From Axinella damicornis (lineage: Eukaryota; Porifera; Demospongiae; Axinellida; Axinellidae): DNA of 64,000 bases. How positions within the stretch are numbered: the stretch's first letter is position 1; the number at the start of each line of letters is the position of its first letter. Of this stretch, positions 1-20,269 are shown piece after piece. The stretch is from the NCBI GenBank assembly GCA_963931865.1, contig OZ007510.1, positions 3,562,747-3,626,746 of the forward strand. Reading direction: 5' to 3'. A program made the position numbers and the translations under genes. The notes beneath the pieces are model-generated. The model did no database searches. It saw only the letters and a program-made list of their open reading frames with translations, and was not told the DNA's origin.

Positions 1-365
1 GTCATAATTGCATATTTAATCCGGAGCTCAAGTTTCTGATGCCTCAGCCCATTATTTTAGTCTGTATTACAGACTAAAAAAAGCTTGAGATGGCTGAAAG
101 TCCATTGGGACAGCTGAAAGCAGGCTGTGAGACAAGCTTTCACTATCCACCAATTCGTTTCAAATTCAAAACACGATTGCTTACATCATGCAGTCGAGAG
201 CGCTGACCAGAAATGTCACTCAGAACACCAGACCCTCGGTCTGGGCATGAGACTAGAATTTGCACGTGTTGGGAATGAGACACAACCAAATGTTTTGTGT
301 GTTTAGTTGTCCATCTTGTTTAGCCCTCCACTATCCACATCAAAGTGTCATGTGATTTATCCTAG
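1..365. other. Non-coding start of window (probable intron)
   Basis: No coding exon is recognised before the splice acceptor at about 364 that opens the first exon of the TPR-like gene. A fragment near 226-257 resembles one end of the TAGTCTCG hairpin family (CAGACCC, then GGTCTGGGCATGAGACTA). The stretch is probably an intron of a gene that begins to the left of the window. Confidence 0.5.
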
Positions 366-3132
366 GTGCAGGAGGAGAAGGGTGAAGGTGAGGCGGAGAT
401 TTCATCCAAGGAGGAGGAGTTCCTTGCAATCTGTCAGCTGCATGGGGTGGGCTCGTCTGCGCCTGTCTCCCTCCAGCTGAAGGCAGTGGAGGCAGAGTAC
501 CACAGCCTCAGGGAGGCTGGGCAGACCCACAAGGCTGACCATGTGCAGAACCTCCATGCATGGAAGTCAAAGAAGGTGCTGGAGGTATGGACACATCAGT
601 AACACGTGTTTTGTAAGCAAGTATGCATTTGGTGACCCATCAGCCTAGTGTATTTAAGAAGGTGTGGTTTGAGAATGTGTGCAGCAGATTATTAATCTAT
701 ACATGTGCACACGCAGGCCAGCCAAGGTTCCTACTCGGTAGACTCTGAGAGCCCACTGTACCGAGCCAAGCTCAAGCTCCAGGATGCTGTCAGCATAAAT
801 TCCTCTGATCCCACTGCTTGCTACCATCTTGGGCGGCTGTGCCTTCTGCTGGGAGAGAGGGAATCTGCCCTGCAGTATCTCACCGCGGCACTGGCCCTCA
901 AGCCCACACACTCCCCCACCCGCCTCTGCCTGGGGCTGGTACTGCCATCCTCAGCAAACCACCACTCCAAAGAGCTGCTGGTGCACGGCCTCTCACAGTA
1001 TCTTGTGATGGTGCAGGAGAGCCATGAAACACAAGCAGAGCCGGAGAAAGCAACCGCTAAGGATCTCCATGGTAAAGCTTTCTACCACACTGCCAACACC
1101 CTTGTGGTAAGGAGGCCATTACTCAATCACGGTAGCACCTGTGTTCCTAGGACTAACATGCACTCACTGAGCAGAGTCAGTAATTTGTTCCCATTGTTTA
1201 CTGTTCACAGATGGATGCCTTCTATCATCTGGCTGAGCTGGGTGGCCACGCCCACCTCTCCCCTACCGCCTGCCTCCTCTGTGTGACCTCATGCATAGCA
1301 GAGGCCCACCTGCAGCACCGCGCAAGCACCTACCGGACGCTGCTCTGGTCCTCGCTACAAGCCCGCTCCCTCCTCCTCACCCTCCTGCACAAGCAGAAGG
1401 ACCCCTCGGTGCTGCAGCACTGCCACCAGCTCTCTGCCCTGATAGCAAGCAGTGGGCTCACCTCCACACCGGACTTGAGGAAACTGCAGATGGAAGTGGG
1501 TACTGTAAACTTAACCTCATTCCCAGCTGGCTGGTGTATCCTCGGTGTGCTGTTGCTCACCAGGAGTGGTGTTTCTACCAATTTTGGTTCATTGTTCCAT
1601 TTTTGGCAGAAATGGCACATCAGTCACCCTACAGAACAGGAGTGCTGGCTTTAATTGACATGTCAAAATGTGGCATACCAGGTAATTGGCATAAATGGTT
1701 TCCAACGTGCCGGTTTTGGCACAGAAGATTATTTGCCCAAAGTTTGCATCCATGGAGGCCTCCCCCACCCCTAGGTTTCTGATCGCTTTACAGGTGATCA
1801 TGAATGAGGGGGGAGAACCTCGCTTTGCAAGCGATCAGTGAGAAGGATCTGTAGGGTGGGGTTGTATAGTGAACTGTTTTATGCCATTCATTCCTACCTG
1901 CATAAGCAGCACGATGAAAGCATCACAGAGGAGCTATGTATTTCATATTGGATGGCATGTTCACTGTGGCTCTCTCTTGCCAGGTGTTTCAGCTGGGGGT
2001 TGTGCTGCAGCCTAGCAGCAGCGAGGCTCTCTGCCACCTCGGAAATGGCATGCTCACCCAGTATGATGCCACTAGTGAGGAGAAATGGGTGAAAGAGGCA
2101 GAGTTGAGCTTCAGGGCCAGCATCGCCATGGAGGGAAAGGCCATCTCCCCAAGCACCATACCCGACCAGCTCAAAGAACAGGAATGGTGGAAGAAGCGAA
2201 CTGCTCCAGCCACAGGCAAAACAAAAAAGACCACCCCTACTAGCAGTGCGGTACAGAAACAGCCGACTCCTGCTGCCTCCAAACAGCCTCCTTCTGCCTC
2301 CAAACAGCCTCCTTCAAGAGGAAGACCAGCTCCCCAAGGAGTTAGGAATCAGCCAGCAGCCAGACAACCTGCAAAGACAAGCACAGCACAATCCGCTGCC
2401 AAGAGACCCACAGGACCGGCCACAAAGCAGCCCAGTGGACCGACAAGGCCCGGGCAACGTGGTACTCCTACCAAACCAGCTGCTCAGGCCAGTAGTAAGT
2501 GTGAAGCGACACATGGTCAGTCAAAGACCCCAGCAAAGAAGCCCCAACAAGGCAGTACCCCCTCTCCCGGCAAGGGTGGTGAAGAAAAGAAGGAAGAAAG
2601 CTCCCCATCTAGTGAGGCTTCTGTCGACAGCACCCCGGGTCCACCTCTCAAGGTTAATAAGCGAACATACCATCCCCGACTGGGACTAGCACGCACACTT
2701 GCAAAGGGCTTTGACGCTAAGAAGCAAGAAGAATCTCACTCACTCTACCGGGAAGTGATCAAAATGTCGCCGCAAGTTCACGATGCTTACATAGAACTTG
2801 GTGAGCTGCTTGCAAAGAGCAACCCAGTTGCAGCAGTGGAGGTGTATGCCCAGTTTCCATTTAGCAACCCTCCTTCATTTGACGATGCTTTCCTTCATGG
2901 GGAGATCGTACGCCTGCTGATGAAGAGCGAGAGTTATGATGCCCCTCACCTGTGCACCAGTCTCATAGCCATGGGGAAGGCACTCGGGATTGGGGTGCTG
3001 GAAAAACAGGTTGGGATCCTTGAGAGCAAGTTCAAGAGTGGGTTGCTAAAGAAGGTGTACGCTGGTGTGCATGGAAAGCCACTAGACGATCCTGAGCTGC
3101 AAGCGTTCTTTAAGTTTAAGTGTTGGCTGTAG
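366..3132 (+). CDS. TPR-like repeat protein, 5'-partial
   Basis: I do not recognise the exact family. Four exons read in frame: about 366-583 (opens VQEEKGEGEAE), about 716-1106, about 1211-1495 and 1984-3132 (stop TAG). TPR-like helical pairs are visible, for example DPTACYHLGRLCLLLGERES followed by ALQYLTAALALKP, SSEALCHLGNGML, and VHDAYIELGELLAKSN in the last exon. A long Pro/Lys/Gln/Ser-rich, probably disordered linker (about 2210-2650) separates the TPR-like parts. The C-terminal about 150 residues are well ordered and end in FKFKCWL. No signal peptide or catalytic motif is seen, so a scaffold role is only inference. The start lies outside the window. The intron at 1500-1980 carries dispersed-repeat fragments. 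The gene is convergent with the RMDN-like gene. Confidence 0.7.
1537..1690. repeat. Dispersed repeat fragment (GGCAGAAAYRGCACT family)
   Basis: Contains CACCAGGAGTGGTGTTTCTACC, GGCAGAAATGGCACATCAG and TTAATTGACATGTCAAAATG. Closely related sequence recurs at about 28990-29150, 29655-29870 and 38560-38945, all intronic. It is a dispersed non-coding repeat with no protein signature; exact ends are uncertain. Confidence 0.6.
1848..1895. repeat. Fragment of the 37-kb palindromic MITE
   Basis: Holds GTGAACTGTTTTATGCCAT, which matches an arm of the palindromic element at 36951-37195. It sits in the last intron of the TPR-like gene. Confidence 0.5.
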
Positions 3133-3385
3133 AGCTATATGAAATAAGTGCTGTTTTTTTATCCCCTTCAAGTGTAGTTCCTTTGAAATACCAATGAAAT
3201 TATGTTGGAAAAAGTGCTGTATGATCGGAAGTGCTGTTTTTGTTATTTTTATCCCCTTCAAGTGTAAGCAACTTAGAGAAAAAGTTTAAAATACTGTCGT
3301 GCAAGAATGAAAATAATTAGTTATTATGTTGGAAAACGTGGTATACAGTTACTAATGTATAAAAGGTAGAACACTCACACACACA
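3133..3385. other. Convergent 3' intergenic gap
   Basis: AT-rich spacer between the stop codons of the TPR-like gene (+) and the RMDN-like gene (-). A segment containing TTTATCCCCTTCAAGTGTA occurs twice (about 3159-3178 and 3249-3267), a short local duplication. No RNA gene or ORF of substance is seen. Confidence 0.6.
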
Positions 3386-5822
3386 CTAATATTCTGTGAA
3401 GTCTTCGTCATGTTGTGCTAACAGCTCCTGGATCTCCTTGTGAGAGCCATGGTCCTGCATGACGGGTGAATGAAACAGAGCGCACAGGGTCTTGAGCAAC
3501 AATTTGACAGACTCCATAACTGCAGGTTACACATGATACAGCGCAGGCAGAACTCTTACCTCTGATGTAACGGTTGGCAGCTGAGAGGCTTTGTGCAGCC
3601 ATTCCACAGCAGTCGGTACATCTCCTAGTTTAAGCTGGCACTACAGAAATAGATTATATGTGGCACGTGATTATAGCATGATGTAATGGTTGGCAGCATA
3701 TTATGCCTCGTTCCCAGGCCCGCGTTATTTTCGGTTGCACCCTTATTTCGTGCGTGCAACCGAAAACAGCGCGGGCTTGGGACGAGGCTAGATTCATCAT
3801 GCATGCTCGGTAAAGAGTTTCACCACAGGATGTGATATGTACCTTTGCTACCATAAGCATGTTACCCTTCCATTGATCTGGTTTTAATTCTTCGGTCTAC
3901 AGTGGAGAGGGAGGAGGCAGGTGGTAATTACAACACAGTGGTGAAAGGCAACGTGTACAGTGACTGCTCATCACAGACAGATACTTGATAAGGCTGGGCG
4001 CTAGCATGACTAACCTTCATAAAGTTTTGAAGTGCTTCATCAAATGATGACTCAGGCGGAGAGGCGTATAGTGCAGCAGCACCCTTCCTTTCCAGCCAGG
4101 AGATCCCTGCCACCTGTAGAACAAAAGTAGAATCAGGTAGTTGACTGGCCGGGGAACCCACAGGTGTGCTAACAACATTGCCAAAACCCAGTGGGGACTG
4201 GAGGTCTGTTAAAAGCGCTGTCAATCCCCTGCTAGAACCCAGGCAGTGTTGTAAGACTTAGTCTCGGTCCCAGACCCAACCAACCCCCAGCACGGTTCAC
4301 TTTTAGCATTGTGCATCAAAGCAATATACGAAAGGTCTGGGAATGAGACTATGTAAGACTACACTGGACTAACACTGCATAATTATGTGGTAACAATGTT
4401 ATAGTTTACAGGGCACCTCAAAGCACCAACGTCCACGCAGGTAGTACAGAGTGGGCTCCTCCGGGTTCAAGGATATGGCAGTGTCAATGTGGTCCTGGAG
4501 AATTGCACACCAGTACAACACAGTTACTGCGGCTTGCAGCAGCATGCAATGTAATGATGCAACAGCCCAGACTAACCTTATACTCAAAGCCCTGCTCAAT
4601 CCTCTCCTGTGTGCCTCTATACTTGATCAGTGAGCCCATTGACACTCCATACCTGCGAATTCATGACACCATACATGGATTTTACTCATACAAAATACTA
4701 GAGCCATCTCTTATACAATACTGACCATTGGTGAGCTTGCCATACGTTGCTATCAATACTAAGTGCCTGCTGACCATACTCAGTTGCTACATGGAAAGGA
4801 AAGATCGGGATAGCAAAAAAATCATCATCAAAGGTTGTGGGAGAGGGAGGCCAACCTTGCCGCAACAGCTGTTTTTCTTCCTCCGTGTCTCCCTTCTGCA
4901 CCTGGTGGATGCTCAGATGGACCAGAGCCCGAGCTAGTCTCCATAGATACCCAACATCGCTAGGGTGCTATGAGGGAAACCAGTGCAAACTAAAACACAA
5001 GAAGTAGAGGCACATTAACACAGCATAATTATTATAACCTCGTTCCCAGGACGCGGCCTGGGAATGAGGCTACGCAGCATACCTCCTCCAGTCTTGACCT
5101 CAGCTGCTCAATTACATTGGTACAGGCCTCTTCACTCTCCAGAGTCTTCTTTCCAAGTTCATCGATGTAAGCATACCTCTGCTGGTCACTGCCGCTCTCA
5201 GCTTCCTCATCCTCTGCCTCGTCTTCAACCTCACGCTCACCAGTACTGCATGTCAAAATAGTACACAGCCTAATAATAATATCCCTATACCAAATCTGTA
5301 GTGTTGTAGGTTTGAGTGATGGATGGCCCTCAAGAATACAATGTGGATATTGGTCCGGCAGAAGTACAGCATAGATAATACATTATCCATGGTACCGGAC
5401 ACGCATGCGCATGCAGCACTGGCCTCGCCCTACTTCCTGCCGGACCAAGAGCCTCCACCCTCGCCCCACGACCCTTCTCACTTGTCAATGCCTGGCGTAA
5501 AGAAGGATTCCGAGCCTTCGTCTTCACTTTGCTCAGGGTCTCCCTGCGCAGACAAAAAGTCGGTTACACTTTCCCTCTGCATCGGTCTGCGAGAGGTGCG
5601 GTCCAGTCGGCCAAGCTCGATTGCCTGACGCAAGCCGGCCACCTCGGAAGTTAGTGCAGCGAGGGCTGCGATCAGTTCTGGGTCTCCAGGGCGAGGCCGC
5701 GGTCGAGGTTTCTGCCTCCATAACCATTTTGAGCTGACGACGCCGAGTAGGTACCCCGCACCGACACCTGCCAGTACCCCGACGGCTGTGTAGCGCCACG
5801 AGACACCTGAATGGCTACCCAT
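3386..5822 (-). CDS. RMDN3: Regulator of microtubule dynamics protein, RMDN3 (PTPIP51)-like
   Basis: The ATG at 5822 gives [14 protein letters not shown]. An N-terminal membrane anchor follows (about residues 8-27, [15 protein letters not shown]), then a basic Pro/Arg stretch and a short coiled coil ([17 protein letters not shown]). Next is an acidic segment before SFFTPGID, at the place of the VAP-binding FFAT motif of vertebrate RMDN3. Later exons on the minus strand hold the family's TPR-like domain: [34 protein letters not shown] then [25 protein letters not shown] then [13 protein letters not shown], and [16 protein letters not shown]. The end is [16 protein letters not shown]. In vertebrates RMDN3 tethers ER and mitochondria and transfers lipid; a similar role here is inferred. 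The stop is 253 bp from the convergent TPR-like gene. Introns carry hairpin elements. RMDN1 or RMDN2 identity is less likely because of the anchor plus FFAT-like region. Confidence 0.88.
3705..3789. mobile_element. Hairpin MITE, TAGYCTCG family
   Basis: Nearly perfect palindrome: GCCTCGTTCCCAGGCCCGCG at the left is mirrored by CGCGGGCTTGGGACGAGGC at the right. The inner arms are also palindromic (TTTTCGGTTGCAC / GTGCAACCGAAAA). It lies in an intron of the RMDN-like gene. Confidence 0.75.
4259..4352. mobile_element. Hairpin MITE, TAGYCTCG family, with 8-bp TSD
   Basis: Left end TAGTCTCGGTCCCAGACCC, right end GGTCTGGGAATGAGACTAT. It is flanked by the direct repeat GTAAGACT (4251-4258 and 4353-4360), an apparent 8-bp target-site duplication. 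Located in an intron of the RMDN-like gene. Confidence 0.75.
5038..5073. mobile_element. Minimal hairpin, TAGYCTCG family
   Basis: A 36-bp copy with almost no core: CCTCGTTCCCAGGACGCGG followed by CCTGGGAATGAGGCT. Intronic in the RMDN-like gene. Confidence 0.6.
5342..5455. mobile_element. MITE, GGTCCGGCAGGAAGTA family, copy 1
   Basis: Left terminus GTGGATATTGGTCCGGCAGA, right terminus CTACTTCCTGCCGGACCAA. It lies in the first intron of the RMDN-like gene, about 25 bp beyond the exon-1 donor. Related copies lie at 20041-20155, 37525-37597 and 45110-45210. Confidence 0.7.
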
Positions 5823-5923
5823 CTTCTTGACTTGTGTTGAGGTCACGTTCCTAAATCATGCGCACTGCAACACTTCCCACCACCAGCCACGCCCATAACA
5901 CAGTACGAGCTACGCCCACTTAT

Positions 5924-7969
5924 TTATTGCAATTCGTATGCAACAGCTATAGAATCAGCTAAATTGACAACAGCATGTCCCCAGTTTTCCGGCACATACA
6001 CAACATCCCCTGGTCTCTGTACACATTCAATGGCTGGAGGTGAGATGAGTTGCCCTGCCAAGTAATCATGCTGCCACTGCTGCACGTGACTGAAGGAGAA
6101 ATACGCTTCACTCGGAGGCCACAAGTACCAGCGCTTTGTGCCGTACACAAGAGCATTAAATGCATGTCTGTGGAAGTGAGGCGGTGCTCCAGAGCCTGCA
6201 GGTCCAACGATGAACTGCTTCAGAACGATGGTGAAGTTGTTGAAGAGTGTGGGTATCGGAGCATCTCGTGCTAGCTGGGAGTTCCTGTGAAGGATCTGGC
6301 CATCAAAGATGTATCCGGGATACTGTGTACTTCTGCCAAAGTGACTCACATACTTGGCCAGTGTAGTAGTTGTGGTTTCAGCTTTGGCTCCATAGTACAC
6401 TTCAGCATATGGTATGCTGGACACTGCGAATTTCAGACTACCATACCTGTATACACAAAAGTGGGAATCAACATCTAGTCTGATTCTCAGAATGGCTAAA
6501 CAAACTTTGACATCTCACCTCTTCACCAGCTCTGTCTTAGTCCAGTGCTTCCATGCACTCCAGCTACCAGTCAGTCCCTGGATTACTAGAGGCCTATGTG
6601 TACTCTTGTACCAAGACAGGAAGTTCTCCTGTGAGAGAGAGAGGAGTTTCTGACATCTATCCCACAGTCATGATTTCCAGCCGCAGCTCCCTGTGGACTA
6701 ATCCAACCACTGTCAACATAGCGTTGCCATAGTAAGTATTGTGAACTGTCATGTTCAAGGATAGCATCAATGATGGGAACTAGTGATTTGGGCAAATCTG
6801 TGACAAAATCTTCGCGGTTACATTCTCCACTGGACCGTGTTCTCTTTGCTCCATGGGTAACTAAAAGTTCAGCGACGTTGCAGAAATGACCAGCGTAGGA
6901 CAAATCAAGTGGAGTTAGTCCAAATTGGTTTTTGGGGTTTAGAGGCACGTGAGAATTCAGCAGAAATTTTACCAAATCCATTCTGCCTCCGTAGGCAGCA
7001 TTGTGCAACAATGTGTTGCCTTGCTGGTCAACAAGAGAGCTAACATCGAGAGCCGGTTGCAAGAACTCTAATACCATCTGGATATCTCGGTGTGTTATCA
7101 CAGAATTGAGACTCTCAAGGGTCAGTATCTGAGTTCCTGAAGTCTAATAGGGGGAAGTATGAAATGTTGATGAGGAATATATTGTTAGACAGGCGTTTTA
7201 TGCAATTGTTTCACCTTGAGTGATTGGAGTCCAAGTAGATCAAGCACCTTCTGGTGAGTTCCCTTCTTTCTTACGCTTGCAAAGAGTCTGGCAAACCCAG
7301 AGGCCTTGCTCTTTGCTGCAGAGTGCAGCGCTGTCTCCCCAGTACTATCCAGGGCAGTCAGGCAAGTTGCAGACCTACATAGACACAAGGTCAGTGTGTG
7401 GATAGACATATTATGTTTAGACAAAGAAATTATTAACAGGTACTCAACTGTTCCTTGTTGCCAGTTCTTAGGAGGATTTGCAGTGCCTTAAGATTCCGGT
7501 AGTGAATGGCATAGTATACTGCACAGCCCTGCGTGGCATTGAAGTGGGCCACAGATGTAAGATAGGAGACCACCTCTTCATGCTGGCCAATCAGATTTGC
7601 TGGCTGCTGAGAAAGGGAGTTGTGCCGGCCCTGCAGTGCATAGTGGATCGGTGTCGTCTGAGTGTTAGCTAGTGCTACGTTCCAGTCAACACTACTATGC
7701 TCTTCAACAAGGGACTTCAGACCTCTGACGTTTCCCCTGTATGCTAGCATACTGACCCTCTCCAGCAGTTTCTCACTTGGAAGAGTATGGAGTGTTGACA
7801 CATCGTTCAAGGAGCTGTTCGCTGCTGTTGTACCCAATCCAAAATGACTGCTACCCTGAACCAGGGGCACAAGTAATGCAACAGCACAGAAGATGAAGAT
7901 GGTGCACAAATGGCCCAGCAATGGAGGCCAAAACAGCCTTCTCAGCAAGGTGCTGTTCAAACACTGCAT
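5924..7969 (-). CDS. Ankyrin-repeat + JmjC (JMJD8-like) signal-anchored protein
   Basis: The ATG at 7969 gives MQCLNSTLLRRLFW. A hydrophobic segment follows (about residues 15-39, HLCTIFIFCAVALLVPLV), a signal anchor or uncleaved signal. Ankyrin-type repeats come next over about 350 residues, for example TPIHYALQGRHN, LDSTGETALHSAAKS and DQQGNTLLHNAAYGGRMDLV then KFLL. The C-terminal about 230 residues form a cupin/JmjC fold: FLSWYKSTRPLVIQGLTG, YGTKRWYLWPPSE, PGDVVYVPENWGHAVVNLAD. The metal-site region reads PPHFHRHAFN, so the usual HxD is HxH, as I recall for JMJD8; the distal His (NWGHAV) is kept. JMJD8 is an ER-lumenal protein, so a lumenal JmjC domain is inferred. The N-terminal ankyrin block is unusual for that family. 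The stop is 101 bp before the RMDN-like start on the same strand. Confidence 0.82.
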
Positions 7970-8010
7970 AGTTCGCCAGGTGTCACGAAGGATATGTACA
8001 CTGTTTAAGT

Positions 8011-8571
8011 TTATTTACTTCCCTTCAGTACTTCCTGCAATACAAAGTAAATATATCTGCATGAAATATGCATGGCCCCAACCAGCACCAGTGGTGACAT
8101 AGCTGAATGAGCGAATACCTGCTGAATTTCAGAGGGAAATTCTTCAAGATTCTTCTTCACACAGTCAATGCAGAATCGTTTTGTGAAGAATATGCTACAG
8201 GACTGAGATTAGAATTGAAATAGCAAAGATTAAATAAGACTTACCAAACTCAACATGGCATATTAACGAAATCACAGACCTGAGATATGCAGACTGTTTT
8301 GTTGCAAATTGTACAGTGTGAGCCAAGAATGAGAGGCTTGGGATCTGAGCTGAAGGGATCACGTGCTACGTAGGCCTCCTCCAGAAACCTGCAGAAAAAA
8401 AATAATTGTCAAGCAGTACCCAAAAATCAGGACAAGTTGCTAAAAAGCTCACACAAGAGAGCTTGAGAAAGGACAGTTGCGCCCAAAGGAGTGATAAGGA
8501 GTAGAGAGGTTGCAATTCTCGCACATAAAAGTCCCCCGTTTGCGCACAGGTCCTCTGCCTCTGGAAGCCAT
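8011..8571 (-). CDS. CDPF1: Cysteine-rich DPF motif protein 1
   Basis: Four exons give a protein of about 113 residues (human CDPF1 is about 123). The start MASRGRGPVRKRGTFMCENC aligns with the human N-terminus, so the in-frame upstream ATG at 8682 was not used. Exon 2 holds FLEEAYVARDPFSSDPKP, with the family's DPF motif, and HCTICNKTVC. Exon 3 holds SCSIFFTKRFCIDCVKKN. Exon 4 is only EVLKGSK and stop. Cysteine pairs (CENC, CTIC, CIDC) suggest zinc binding; the family's function is unknown to me. An AATAAA hexamer overlaps the stop codon. The start is 166 bp from the divergent FANCD2 ATG, and the stop is only 41 bp before the next minus-strand start. Confidence 0.88.
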
Positions 8572-8737
8572 CACATCACCACACTGCCTGATGCGCTCTA
8601 TTAGGAATGCATACCGTGGGAGGGGCTGACAGCCGGCAGGAATAATCTTGCATGACATGCATGATCGACCTGGCCTGATCAAGTTGAGCGGGACGTGCGT
8701 TCACTAGGAGAGAGTTTTGCAAGTTTCTAGATTTGTT
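8572..8737. promoter_or_regulatory. Shared CDPF1/FANCD2 divergent promoter region
   Basis: The 166-bp interval between the CDPF1 ATG (minus) and the FANCD2 ATG (plus) must contain both 5' UTRs and the core promoter or promoters. No TATA box is obvious. Confidence 0.6.
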
Positions 8738-18434
<9,697 letters not shown>

Positions 18435-18761
18435 TTAGCGACTCATCATGGATACTAGGCTCTCATTCTACAATAACTGCCTGTCTCTCTCCATGCTTTT
18501 TTCACCCTTGTGTTGCAATCCTATACCAGTTCATCATTACCTTGCATCAAACTTATGCATCCATTTGTGGGATGGTCTCAGGGACATTCCTACATGTTAT
18601 GCATCACGAGTACAGGGGACTCCTATCAGAAGTAAATAATTAATAGTGTGCAAATGACAGTGATGAGTCTGACCAGACCAGCCTGGTTCCCAATCCATTC
18701 ACCGACCAAGTCTCAGGATAATGTCCTTGATCAGTCTGGTTCCCATTTCAGTTGAGGGGCC

Positions 18762-18985
18762 AATGAGGGCTATGGGGCAGAGTGACCAACGGAAGGCTAG
18801 GGATCATGTAGCGGTTGTACGTTGAGGGCTATGGGACAGAGTGACCAATGGAAGGCTAGGGATCATGTAGTGGTTGTACGTTGAGGGCTATGGGACAGAG
18901 TGACCAATGGAAGGCTAGGGATCATGTAGTGGTTGTACGTTGAGGGCTATGGGACAGAGTGACCAACGGAAGGCTAGGGATCATG
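18762..18985. repeat. 59-bp tandem repeat, about 3.7 copies
   Basis: The unit starts GTTGAGGGCTATGGGACAGA and ends CATGTAGTGGTTGTAC. The middle copies are identical over nearly the whole unit, so the array expanded recently. The first copy carries an insertion near its start. Confidence 0.9.
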
Positions 18986-20040
18986 TAGTAGTCATGTTAT
19001 AATCTCTCAGTTGTGTACAGCAAAGATCAGGATCGAACAATTAAGGTGGCATTGAACTAGTCGGTTTGTTCAAAACCATGCACTTGACAGACACCTGCAT
19101 GATGAATGGATGATCACAAACACTGACACAGCTGGGCTGATCGAGGTACAGGGTTAAAACCCAAGTGACTTCAGCCATTGTACTACTGGTTCTCTGTGGT
19201 TGCCATGGAGTGTGATAATACCACTGATCTCATCCGCCTGAGTTAGTAGCTGCTTCACCTTCAGATGGGACCTCAGCATCTTCTCCATCGCCTGCACCAG
19301 AGATCAGTGGCATCATTCAAGCCTTGTTCCAACCTCAAGTATTCCTCACAAATCTAGCGGATGCTGAACTGTGGACCCAGAGGTCTTAGCTTCACTACAC
19401 AACACAAGGGGTAGCCACTCCAATAAGCACCACTACAAAAGACATGCGTACAATAACAAGCCAGGGTAGTCACACAGTCATAGGCAATTTTGCAATCACA
19501 GGGAGAGGTCTATATATAAGCACCACAGTCATAGCTGCAAGTGCGCATCTTGACCCCGGATACTAAGGAAGGGGTGGGAGTTGCTACACTTTGTTCTGTA
19601 CATTATCGCGAAGTCAACGGCTGGAAAACAGTGTGGTCAACAGTCAAAGCCTTGAAAATCAGCATAGTCAACAGTACGTCAAACTGTGCAAAAGAGCAGT
19701 CAAAGTTTTAACCCGTGGTTGCAGCTGTGACTATACATGTACAGAGTCTATGGCCCCGAAACATGACCCTGGTTGCAACCCTAAGTCAGCAGGGATTGGA
19801 ATATTCATATCGTGCTATTGGGATCTTCTTGTTAATTAGCTTTCTTCAGTGGCTCACCGTCACGTCCCCATCTATCTTTCTGATTTGTGTGAGTATCCTG
19901 GTGCGGCCATTCTTGTAGTCCAGGTACACAGGCAGATTCCTAAACTTGGATCTCACAACTCGGAAGGGAATCTCCGGAGTGAATCCTGGGGGAGCGGAGT
20001 GACCTGCAAAGGTGGGTGGATGGATGGGATATACTTACTT

Positions 20041-20155
20041 CAATGTGGATAATGGTCCGGCAGGAAGTGACGGACACACCTTCGCATTCAGCACCTGACC
20101 TGGCCCTAATATACCCTAACCCTAACCCATCACCCTATTTCCTGCCGGATCAATA
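20041..20155. mobile_element. MITE, GGTCCGGCAGGAAGTA family, copy 2
   Basis: Left terminus ATGTGGATAATGGTCCGGCA, right terminus ATTTCCTGCCGGATCAATA. The core shares the CAGCACCTGACCTGGCCCTA block with copy 4 (in reverse) and carries a short telomere-like CCCTAACCCTAACCC stretch. Confidence 0.75.
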
Positions 20156-20269
20156 CAGATCTCTCAACCATTGACTGGGTTTCGTAGTGAGATGGCCATA
20201 AGAGTAATATAAATATGTACTGCATAAGATCAATAATTGTGTAGTAACTTTGAGGGCAAAAATAGTGTC

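Noticed and set aside
8572..8682. Longer CDPF1 with upstream in-frame ATG at 8682
   Set aside because: Family alignment begins at MASRGRG; the extension would leave even less space to FANCD2 and shows no similarity.
19591..20052. Possible small gene between FANCD2 and pinin
   Set aside because: Short frames without similarity or consistent splice structure.
20110..20130. Interstitial telomere repeat
   Set aside because: Only about two and a half CCCTAA units inside a MITE core; too short to call.
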